Assembly: GCA_017414605.1 (NCBI GenBank)
Contig: JAFQLG010000057.1
Span: forward strand, 1 to 11,224
Direction: 5' to 3'
Length of the DNA stretch: 11,224 nucleotides
From: Clostridia bacterium
Lineage (GTDB): Bacteria; Bacillota_A; Clostridia; Oscillospirales; CAG-272
Positions 1-5,320 of the stretch are shown piece by piece. Within the stretch, counting starts at the first letter, position 1. Each line of letters opens with the position of its first letter. The position numbers were made by a program, and so were the translations under genes. The notes beneath the pieces are model-generated. The model did no database searches and had not been told where the DNA came from. It was given only the letters and a program-made list of their open reading frames with translations.

Positions 1-195
1 ACCGAGGCACCTGAGACCACCGAGGTAACAGAGCCCGAGACCACCGAAGCACCTGAGACCACTGAGGTAACAGAGCCCGCAACAACTGAAACGACCGAGC
101 CCGCAACAACTGAAACCACTGAGCCCGCGACTACTGAAACGACCGAGCCTGAAACTACAGAAACGACCGAGCCTGAAACCACTGAAGAAACTGAA
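1..195 (+). repeat. Upstream Thr/Glu/Pro-coding tandem repeat tract
   Basis: In-frame tandem repeats inside the surface protein gene. The first part has a 14-residue (42 bp) period, TEAPETTEVTEPET, seen twice. It then passes into an 8-residue (24 bp) unit of the type TTEPATTE, with GCA/GCG alanine variants and some PET forms. Third-position changes between copies (ACC/ACT, GAG/GAA) show the tract is not newly duplicated throughout. The protein tract is acidic and Thr-rich, suited to an extended and possibly O-glycosylated stalk. The tract may continue upstream of the window. Confidence 0.9.
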
Positions 196-723
196 CCTGA
201 TCCCGTAGAGGTTGGTCTTGATGAGGCAGTTACTCTTGAGGATGGCACCAAGGTTATTGTTAAGGGTACCGTTAAGGAGATCAACACTCCTTGGAGCGAT
301 CAGTACAACAACATTACCGTAACTATCGAGGATGAAAAAGGCAACACCCTTTACATCTACAGACTTGCAACCAACGTTGAGATTGGCGATATCGTTACCA
401 TAACAGGTAAGATAGGCTCTTACAACGGCGCAAAGCAGATCGCAGCAGGCGCAACTGCAGAGATCACAGGTCATGTTGAGGAAACTACGGAGACTACCGA
501 GCCCGCAACAACCGAAACGACCGAGCCCGCAACAACCGAAACCACAGAGCCCGCTACAACCGAAACGACTGAGCCTGTTACTACTGAAAAGGTAGAACAG
601 ACCACCGAAAAGCCCGTAGAGGAGCCCAAGGGTGGATGCGGATCCGTTGCAGGATTTGGCGCTATGGCAATAGTTGCAGTTGCAGCAGTTGCTCTCGTTT
701 CCTTCAAGAAGAAGGAAGACTGA
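1..723 (+). CDS. Surface protein with OB-fold domain between Thr/Glu/Pro repeats and a GGCGS-type C-terminal anchor (5' partial)
   Basis: The reading frame is open from base 1 to a TGA at 721-723, giving the last 240 residues; the start lies outside the window. Order seen: residues 1-66 are low-complexity Thr/Glu/Pro repeats. Residues about 69-158 form a globular beta-rich domain (VIVKGTVKEIN ... NITVTIEDEKGNTLYIYRL ... VEIGDIVTITGKIGSYNG) that resembles the OB-fold modules of secreted clostridial proteins. Residues about 160-203 return to Thr/Glu/Pro repeats. The end has KGGCGS (210-215), a hydrophobic helix of about 19 residues and a KKKED tail. This is the architecture of an exported, surface-tethered protein with spacer arms holding the OB domain off the membrane. 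The ligand is unknown: OB folds bind nucleic acid, sugar or protein, and nothing visible decides between them. The N-terminal part could hold a further, defining domain. A terminator follows at 760-782. Confidence 0.8.
   Translation, partial: TEAPETTEVTEPETTEAPETTEVTEPATTETTEPATTETTEPATTETTEPETTETTEPETTEETEPDPVEVGLDEAVTLEDGTKVIVKGTVKEINTPWSDQYNNITVTIEDEKGNTLYIYRLATNVEIGDIVTITGKIGSYNGAKQIAAGATAEITGHVEETTETTEPATTETTEPATTETTEPATTETTEPVTTEKVEQTTEKPVEEPKGGCGSVAGFGAMAIVAVAAVALVSFKKKED
481..594 (+). repeat. Downstream Thr/Glu/Pro-coding tandem repeat tract
   Basis: A second block of the same 24 bp unit (encoding TTEPATTE) lies after the OB-like domain, with about four copies, the last with Val in place of Ala. 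Several copies are nearly identical at DNA level (gagcccgcaacaaccgaaac), so this block looks more homogeneous than the upstream one. It separates the OB-like domain from the membrane-proximal tail. Confidence 0.9.
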
Positions 724-759
724 TCTTAAGTATCAATCTTTAAGCGATAAATAAAAATT

Positions 760-782
760 CCCCCGCGCAGCTTGCGCGGGGG
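760..782. terminator. Bidirectional intrinsic terminator between convergent genes
   Basis: A GC-rich hairpin with arms CCCCCGCGC (760-768) and GCGCGGGGG (774-782), extendable by one A-T pair at 769/773. On the plus strand it is followed by ATATTTTTT (783-791), a good U-tract for ending the surface protein transcript. On the minus strand it is followed by AATTTTTATTTA (read down from 759), which would end the SGNH transcript. It sits 37 bases after the plus-strand stop and 41 bases beyond the minus-strand stop, as expected for a shared terminator. Confidence 0.9.
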
Positions 783-787
783 ATATT

Positions 788-819
788 TTTTGCGGCTTGC
801 CTTGTGACAAGCCGCAAAA
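788..819. other. Second hairpin beside the shared terminator
   Basis: An inverted repeat with arms TTTTGCGGCTTG (788-799) and CAAGCCGCAAAA (808-819), a 12 bp perfect stem with an 8-base loop, lying three bases past the minus-strand stop codon. It lacks a U-tract of its own on the minus strand (ATATCC follows). It is more likely a 3'-end stabilising or auxiliary hairpin for the minus transcript than a full terminator. Its left arm reuses the U-tract of the 760-782 terminator. Confidence 0.7.
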
Positions 820-822
820 CGT

Positions 823-1599
823 TTATTTATAACCGTGAGTTTTTATGTATTCGACCATTGCAAGATAGCCCTGCTCGTTAAGGCGCATGCCGTCGCCGCC
901 GTCATATTCCGATCGGAGATCACCTTTCTCGTCCTTCAGTACCTCTGCGGTGTTAAGGTATCGCAGGGAAAGAGTGGAGCAGAGATCCAGGATCCAGCCG
1001 TTTGCTCGGTCGATCTTTTCGTTTGAAATCTCCGGGGTTTTTTTGGATATTTCGCGCGAAACGGGAAGAACGGATTGGAGAATGATCTTTGTTGTGGGAG
1101 AAACGGCTCTTATCTCGTTAATAAGCGAGGTGTAATATTGCTTGAATTTTTCCTCGCTGCAATGTTCAACACCGTTTTTATGTCCTATTGAAATGAGAAC
1201 GTATTGCGGTCTTTGGCTTTTCAGCACCTCAATAATGGACTGTGCCTTACCTTGTTCATCGGGCTTTGTGGTCTCGGCAGTTACAGTGTTGTAGTCAAGC
1301 GACATATCAAGGCCGCTACCCGTAATTACACAGCTCTCGTCCCTTATGATGTCATGATCAACTATGCCGTAAGTAACCGCATCGCAGAATATTATCATGT
1401 GATCCAAATATATATCGCCGTAATCAACCGTTGGCGGCAACACCTTGCTGTTATCGGTATCAATATCTGTGCTTTGCGGCGTGTATATATCGTCTCTTAC
1501 TCCAAACGAGAACAAAAGGGAGGTGCAAACCGTACACACTAAAGCCGCGATGGATACCGCAGATCCCAGCGCTTTAATAAATTTATCGGAGATGTTCAT
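823..1599 (-). CDS. Membrane-anchored SGNH/GDSL-hydrolase-fold protein, probable catalytically dead pseudoenzyme
   Basis: A 258-residue protein with one N-terminal membrane segment (about residues 9-32), a short linker, then an extracytoplasmic SGNH domain (about 60-258). The framework blocks are recognisable. Block I is IIFCDAVTYG (70-78) where the family has (I/F)GDSxTxG. Block III is ISIGHKNG (136-143) where G-x-N is usual. The late TKIILQSVLPV strand is at 170-180, and block V is DGMRLNEQGY (236-245) where DGxHL is usual. So the nucleophile Ser is Ala74, the oxyanion-region Gly is Cys72, and the catalytic His is Arg239; Asp236 and Asn142 remain, the latter with one extra residue of spacing. 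The frame is intact, with an AGAGGA ribosome binding site at 1603-1608 that abuts the stop of the upstream gene, so it is expressed as the second gene of a two-gene unit. Active relatives are typically carbohydrate/peptidoglycan esterases or lipases. Here a binding or scaffold role is inferred. Confidence 0.82.
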   Translation of the reverse strand: MNISDKFIKALGSAVSIAALVCTVCTSLLFSFGVRDDIYTPQSTDIDTDNSKVLPPTVDYGDIYLDHMIIFCDAVTYGIVDHDIIRDESCVITGSGLDMSLDYNTVTAETTKPDEQGKAQSIIEVLKSQRPQYVLISIGHKNGVEHCSEEKFKQYYTSLINEIRAVSPTTKIILQSVLPVSREISKKTPEISNEKIDRANGWILDLCSTLSLRYLNTAEVLKDEKGDLRSEYDGGDGMRLNEQGYLAMVEYIKTHGYK

Positions 1600-1608
1600 T
1601 TTTCCTCT

Positions 1609-2091
1609 TTAAGAAAACATATTTTCATAGGGCTTTTTTTCGTCTTTTTTTGCCTTGGGTATTTGCTTTCCTTGGTTTGCTGTGCCTTCGCTTGCCTTTT
1701 TCTTTGCATGGGCAAGAGCGCCGCCTTTTTTGTTTACAAAGCTCTTGCATAGAACTACCGCGGCATAGATAACGGCGAAAAACAGAGTCGCTATAAGCGA
1801 GGGAATAAGGTTTATGTCGAACAGCATAAGAAATGCGAAAAGACCGCCGATATAGCAGATAGCATTAACTATCAGGCCTGCAATTTGAGAGCTAAGACAG
1901 CGCCTTGCCGTGCTGCCAAGCGCCCATACGTAAGATAGTGCCAGAACGAGCAAAAATTTGGAGGGCTCAACGCCAACGTTGGCATTTTCAGCCGTTATGA
2001 TGGCAAGAACGACCAATATCACTCCGCACAAGGCGGTAAAATAAGCTGCGCCGCACAATAGAAAATATTTAACCGTTTTTATTGCTTCCAT
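1609..2091 (-). CDS. Four-helix membrane protein with Lys-rich cytoplasmic tail, unknown function
   Basis: A 160-residue protein of no family I can name with certainty. Hydrophobic segments lie at about 9-34, 45-60, 70-91 and 95-115. They are followed by a hydrophilic tail (116-160) rich in Lys and Ala (NKKGG, AHAKKKA, KAKKDEKK), ending PYENMFS. Positive-inside reasoning puts the tail, and the TARRC loop after helix 2, in the cytoplasm; with four helices the N-terminus would then also be inside. Small four-helix families such as DUF3021 have a similar layout, but I see no diagnostic motif. The ATG at 2091 is preceded by GAAGG nine bases upstream and by a well-placed promoter at 2128-2156. Its stop (1609-1611) touches the ribosome binding site of the SGNH gene, so the two are co-transcribed and probably translationally coupled. 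Confidence 0.75.
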   Translation of the reverse strand: MEAIKTVKYFLLCGAAYFTALCGVILVVLAIITAENANVGVEPSKFLLVLALSYVWALGSTARRCLSSQIAGLIVNAICYIGGLFAFLMLFDINLIPSLIATLFFAVIYAAVVLCKSFVNKKGGALAHAKKKASEGTANQGKQIPKAKKDEKKPYENMFS

Positions 2092-2127
2092 TGTAAAAAA
2101 CCTTCAAAATAGATCGTTATTAAATCT

Positions 2128-2156
2128 ATTTTAGCACAAAAACAGGGTATTTTCAA
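2128..2156 (-). promoter_or_regulatory. Sigma-A promoter with extended -10 for the minus-strand two-gene unit
   Basis: Reading the minus strand, TTGAAA (2156-2151) and TAAAAT (2133-2128) are separated by exactly 17 bases, and TGC directly before the -10 gives an extended -10 element. Transcription would start near 2121, about 30 bases before the ATG at 2091, leaving room for the GAAGG ribosome binding site. Confidence 0.75.
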
Positions 2157-2224
2157 TATACTTTAAGAAATATTTACATATATCGCGGCGCTGTTTGATA
2201 AAAGCAAGACGAAAGTGTGTATTT

Positions 2225-2242
2225 TATGAATAATTTTTCATT
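2225..2242. promoter_or_regulatory. Candidate ARG box (ArgR operator)
   Basis: TATGAATAATTTTTCATT matches the 18-base ArgR/AhrC operator consensus WNTGAATWWWWATTCANW at all positions but one (T for A at position 12), and has the expected dyad ATGAA...TTCAT. It lies 17 bases upstream of the -35 of the nusB-operon promoter, in an operon that itself encodes ArgR (8425-8886). Only one box is visible; many strong ArgR sites are paired. The region is AT-rich, which raises the chance of a random match. Confidence 0.5.
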
Positions 2243-2249
2243 TTTGAGG

Positions 2250-2287
2250 TTGACGACCTTGACATTTATATAGATATAATGTATAAT
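2250..2287 (+). promoter_or_regulatory. Consensus sigma-A promoter of the nusB-recN cluster, with overlapping second promoter
   Basis: TTGACA (2259-2264) and TATAAT (2282-2287) are perfect consensus hexamers with a 17-base spacer; the start would be near 2294. Overlapping it, TTGACG (2250-2255) and a second TATAAT (2275-2280) are spaced 19 bases apart, a possible weaker alternative promoter. The leader to the nusB ATG would be about 54 bases and contains only a weak 6 bp hairpin (2307-2326). Confidence 0.88.
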
Positions 2288-2336
2288 AAATTACGTATGA
2301 CTAAAAATATGCGCAAATGAGCATATATGCAAAAAC

Positions 2337-2341
2337 GGAGG
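2337..2341 (+). promoter_or_regulatory. nusB ribosome binding site
   Basis: GGAGG lies six bases before the ATG at 2348. It rules out the upstream in-frame ATG at 2327, which has no ribosome binding site and would place this GGAGG inside the coding region. Confidence 0.85.
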
Positions 2342-2347
2342 TCAAAA

Positions 2348-2851
2348 ATGGCAAAGATATCAAGAGCAGAGGCAAGAGAGGCGCTTTTCGGTTTGATGTT
2401 TGAAATGGAGTTTCAGGCAGAGGGCGACCCCAGAGAAATATACGAGCGTTCCTGTGAGGCACGCGAGATACCCGAGGACAAGTACATCAGAAAAACTTAT
2501 TTTGGAATTCTTTCAAAGTGCCGGGTGATAGATGCGGTGATCAGTAAGTATTCAAAGGGCTGGAAGGCAGAAAGACTGTCGAGAGTATCCAGAAGCATAC
2601 TTCGTATCGCAATTTACGAGATGCTTTTTGATGAGGAAATACACCCCAACATTTCCATAAGCCAGGCAGTAAGCCTTGTTGTAAAATATGGAGAAGATAA
2701 AGCAAAGCAATTCGTAAACGGCGTTCTTTCGGGCGTATTCAAGGATTGGGAAAGCGCAGGTGCCGAGGCAATTATCGCCGATGCGGTAAACGCACTTGAA
2801 GGCTCCGAAAACAACGCGGAGGAATGCGAGAGCGAGGCAGCTGATGAATAA
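2348..2851 (+). CDS. nusB: Transcription antitermination factor NusB
   Basis: NusB binds boxA RNA together with S10 (NusE) in the rRNA antitermination complex, in the cytoplasm. The 167-residue product has the all-helical NusB fold. The N-terminal SRAEAREALFGLMFEMEF (residues 5-22) corresponds to the R-x-x-A-LQ-L-Y/F region. SRSILRIAIYEML (81-93) and ISISQAVSLVVKYGEDKAKQFVNGVL (102-127) are the two most diagnostic NusB segments. An acidic, Ala/Glu-rich tail (about 135-167) extends beyond the usual family length of 130-150 residues. The start was set at 2348 from the GGAGG box. It is the first gene of the cluster under the consensus promoter, and its last eight bases overlap the start of the next gene (ATGAATAA), implying translational coupling. 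Confidence 0.93.
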   Translation: MAKISRAEAREALFGLMFEMEFQAEGDPREIYERSCEAREIPEDKYIRKTYFGILSKCRVIDAVISKYSKGWKAERLSRVSRSILRIAIYEMLFDEEIHPNISISQAVSLVVKYGEDKAKQFVNGVLSGVFKDWESAGAEAIIADAVNALEGSENNAEECESEAADE

Positions 2852-3818
2852 GGCGGACTGCCTGTTTCTTGGCATAGATACCAGCAATTATACAACGTCG
2901 GTCGCTTTGTGTAACGGAGAAGGGCGAGTCGTTCTCAACCTCAAACGATTGCTTTCGGTAAAGGAAGGCGAGAGGGGATTAAGACAAAGTGACGCGCTTT
3001 TTGCACACACTAAGAACCTTCCCGAGCTTATGGACGCAATGTCTAAATTTCTGGCTGAGAACTATCCAGAGAGAGCCATTGGAGCTGTGGGATATTCGGC
3101 AAGACCGAGAGATGCGGAGGGCTCCTATATGCCTTGCTTTTTGGCGGGCGTATCTGCGGCAAAGTCAATAGCGGCGGCGCTGGGTTGCCCCTCTTATGCC
3201 TTTTCGCATCAGAGCGGACATATAACCGCTGCGCTATATTCTGCGGATAGGTTGGAGCTCCTTGATGGCGATGAGGCATTTGCCGCATTTCACGTATCGG
3301 GCGGAACCACCGAGCTTTTAATGGTAAGGGCGCGCGGCGGAGAGCCTTGCATTGAACTGATTGGCGGAACAGAGGATATGAATGCCGGCCAGGCTGTCGA
3401 CCGCACGGGTGTCCTTATGGGAATGAGCTTTCCTTGCGGAAAAGAGATGGAGCGCGCGTGTCAAGCCGCAGGCGATATACCTCATCAGAAAACGCGCGTG
3501 TCGGTAAAGGGAATGACCTGTAACCTTTCAGGTCTTGAAAACCTTGCCGCAAAGCTTTATCGCGAGAGCGGTGATGCGGCCTTGACCTCGGCTTATTGCT
3601 TTGACTTTATAGCCGATACACTTGAAAAAATTACACTCAACATGAGAGAAATATACGGCAACGTTCACGTGGTGTTCGCGGGCGGAGTTATGAGCAACTC
3701 CCGCATTGCCGCGCAGCTCAAAAAGCTTGGAAACGTCAGCTTTTCGGCGCCCGAGTTTTCGGCTGACAATGCCGCAGGCATCGCGCTTCTCGCGATGCGC
3801 AAAAATAATAAAAAATAA
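2844..3818 (+). CDS. TsaD/Kae1/Qri7-family paralog ('peptidase M22'-like), ASKHA fold
   Basis: A 324-residue protein of the ASKHA ATPase-fold family that includes TsaD, the enzyme that transfers threonylcarbamoyl to tRNA A37. Visible marks: LGIDTSNYTTS (9-19, phosphate-1-like loop), the metal-ligand pair SHQSGH (His122, His126), FHVSGGTTELL (149-159), NAGQAVDR (180-187), LSGL (228-231), FAGGVMSNSR (278-287) and SADNAAGIAL (306-315, Asp308 as third metal ligand). It departs from canonical TsaD at SGGHT (here SGGTT), at the DAxGEAFDK motif (here NAGQAVDR) and at the FSGLK motif (here LSGLE). I therefore read it as a divergent paralog rather than the cell's tRNA t6A enzyme. The ATG at 2844, with GAGG six bases upstream, overlaps the nusB stop; longer upstream starts would lie deep in nusB. 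The old label of sialoglycoprotease is not supported by the fold. Confidence 0.82.
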   Translation: MNKADCLFLGIDTSNYTTSVALCNGEGRVVLNLKRLLSVKEGERGLRQSDALFAHTKNLPELMDAMSKFLAENYPERAIGAVGYSARPRDAEGSYMPCFLAGVSAAKSIAAALGCPSYAFSHQSGHITAALYSADRLELLDGDEAFAAFHVSGGTTELLMVRARGGEPCIELIGGTEDMNAGQAVDRTGVLMGMSFPCGKEMERACQAAGDIPHQKTRVSVKGMTCNLSGLENLAAKLYRESGDAALTSAYCFDFIADTLEKITLNMREIYGNVHVVFAGGVMSNSRIAAQLKKLGNVSFSAPEFSADNAAGIALLAMRKNNKK

Positions 3819-3842
3819 AAGACCTAGCCAAAGGCCTTGGAA

Positions 3843-3847
3843 GGAGG
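3843..3847 (+). promoter_or_regulatory. xseA ribosome binding site
   Basis: GGAGG within AAGGAGGAG lies seven bases before the ATG at 3855. It decides the start, excluding an in-frame ATT/ATG-type extension to 3837 that would translate through this box. Confidence 0.85.
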
Positions 3848-3854
3848 AGCTTTA

Positions 3855-5063
3855 ATGCAAGCGAACGTATTCAGCATAACGCAGATAAATGAATATATAA
3901 AAATGACGCTGGAAACCAATGCCGTGCTAAAAAGCGTCTTTCTTCGCGGAGAGATATCCAATCTCAAAAGCAACTATGCCTCGGGGCATATGTATTTTTC
4001 GTTAAAGGACGAGGGCTCTTCCATTCGTGCGGTAATGTTCCGCGGAAACGCATCAAGGCTTAAATTTCGGGCCGAGAGCGGAATGAGGGTCGTGGTTCAC
4101 GGAAAAATATCCGCATACACCGTAAGCGGTGACTATCAGATAATTATTGATGATATGCAGCCGGACGGTGCAGGCGCGCTTGCTCTGGCATTTGAGCAGA
4201 TAAAGCAAAGACTTGCGGCAGAGGGACTTTTTGATGCATCGAGGAAAAAGCCTATTCCCACTTATGCGAGGAGCGTTGGCGTTATAACCTCGGCATCGGG
4301 AGCGGCATTGCACGATATACTCAACGTGTCAGGCAGGCGTGACCCCTCGGCGCAGGTGATAATTTATCCCTCGTACGTGCAGGGAGAGCTTGCGCCCAGA
4401 AGCCTTATGGGAGGAATCAAATTTTTCAATGAAAGACATAAGGTGGACGTTATTATTATCGGCAGGGGCGGCGGCTCGGCAGAAGACCTGTGGTGTTTTA
4501 ACGATGAACAGCTTGCAAGAGTGATAGCCGATTCGGAAATTCCCGTTATCTCCGCAGTCGGCCATGAAACCGACTTTACCATATGCGATTTTGTGGCAGA
4601 TATGAGGGCGCCAACGCCTTCTGCTGCGGCGGAGCTTGCATTTTTTGATGCCGCCGAGGTTATGTTCAGAGCAGAGGCCTTGGGGCGCAGAGCGGAGCAA
4701 GCCTTGCTTGGAAAAATTGAGGGTATGAATAGCAGACTCAATCTTTTGGAAAGAGATATAAAGCTTCATTCACCCGAAAACGTGCTTAACGAAAAGCAGA
4801 TCAAGCTGGAGCGCTGCAAGGAGCGCATCAATACTCTTATAAAAGAACGCGTACAGAGAGAGGATAACGGATTTCGAGTGCTTTGTACAAGACTTGAAGG
4901 CGTAAACCCATTGGCAGTGCTTTCGCGCGGCTACTCCGTTGTTGAGAGAGAAGGAGAGATAATTTCTTCCGTCAATGATGTGAACGTAGGAGATAACGTC
5001 ACCGTGAGAATGTCAAACGGTGCGGTAAAGGCACAAATTACCGAGAAAAAGGCAATGCCTTAA
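3855..5063 (+). CDS. xseA: Exodeoxyribonuclease VII large subunit
   Basis: Catalytic subunit of ExoVII, which degrades single-stranded DNA from both ends to oligonucleotides in repair and recombination. It is 402 residues, close to the family norm. The N-terminal OB-fold covers about 1-103 (FSITQINEYIK, LRGEISNLK, GHMYFSLKD, VVVHGKISAYTVSGDYQI). The catalytic domain follows, with VGVITSASGAALHDI (141-155), RRDPSAQVIIYPSYVQG (161-177), IIGRGGGSAEDLWCFND (201-217) and VGHETDFTICDFVADMRAPTPSAAAE (235-260), all hallmark segments. About 265-345 is a long helical, charged region that would form the coiled-coil stalk binding XseB. The tail contains LSRGYSVV and a short beta domain. It lies 36 bases after the TsaD-like gene and 15 bases before xseB. 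Confidence 0.97.
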   Translation: MQANVFSITQINEYIKMTLETNAVLKSVFLRGEISNLKSNYASGHMYFSLKDEGSSIRAVMFRGNASRLKFRAESGMRVVVHGKISAYTVSGDYQIIIDDMQPDGAGALALAFEQIKQRLAAEGLFDASRKKPIPTYARSVGVITSASGAALHDILNVSGRRDPSAQVIIYPSYVQGELAPRSLMGGIKFFNERHKVDVIIIGRGGGSAEDLWCFNDEQLARVIADSEIPVISAVGHETDFTICDFVADMRAPTPSAAAELAFFDAAEVMFRAEALGRRAEQALLGKIEGMNSRLNLLERDIKLHSPENVLNEKQIKLERCKERINTLIKERVQREDNGFRVLCTRLEGVNPLAVLSRGYSVVEREGEIISSVNDVNVGDNVTVRMSNGAVKAQITEKKAMP

Positions 5064-5078
5064 AAGAGAGGAGCTATT

Positions 5079-5318
5079 ATGGCAGAGAAAAAGAAGCTTA
5101 GCTTGGAAGCGGCAATGAAAAGACTTGAAGAAATAGTTGCCGCAATGGAAAATGATAAACTACCGCTTGATAAGTCACTCAGGCTTTATGAAGAGGGCAT
5201 TGGACTCGTATCTTTGTGCTCTGCAGAGCTTGACGTGACAAAGCGCAAGATACAAATGCTCCAGAGCGGTAAGGAAGGGCAGATCGAACTTTGTGACGTA
5301 CCTTTTGGTGAGGAGTGA
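5079..5318 (+). CDS. xseB: Exodeoxyribonuclease VII small subunit
   Basis: A 79-residue helical protein that wraps the XseA stalk in the ExoVII holoenzyme. The family signature is clear: LSLEAAMKRLEEIVAAMENDKLPLDKSLRLYEEGIGLVSLCSAEL runs from about residue 7 to 51. The C-terminus holds the usual LDVTKRKIQ segment and an acidic end. GAGAGGAG lies eight to nine bases before the ATG. It directly follows xseA, and its TGA is two bases from the ispA ATG, consistent with coupled translation. Confidence 0.96.
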   Translation: MAEKKKLSLEAAMKRLEEIVAAMENDKLPLDKSLRLYEEGIGLVSLCSAELDVTKRKIQMLQSGKEGQIELCDVPFGEE

Positions 5319-5320
5319 TT

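Noticed and set aside
471..707. Minus-strand open frame of 78 codons rich in SVVSVVAGS repeats
   Set aside because: It is the antisense of the Thr/Glu/Pro repeats of the plus-strand surface protein; it has no ribosome binding site and its repeat pattern is explained by the other strand.
2307..2326. Six-base-pair inverted repeat ATATGC/GCATAT in the nusB leader
   Set aside because: Too weak and AT-rich for a riboswitch or attenuator, and no U-tract follows.
2844..3818. Glycoprotease (M22 peptidase) activity for the TsaD-like protein
   Set aside because: The name is historical; the visible motifs are those of the ASKHA nucleotide- and metal-binding fold, not of a protease active site.
3823..3845. 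Weak hairpin (CCAA/TTGG, loop AGGCC, with CCT/AGG extension) just before and into the xseA ribosome binding site
   Set aside because: The stem is short with an internal loop and no U-tract; it could mildly affect translation, but I cannot separate it from chance.
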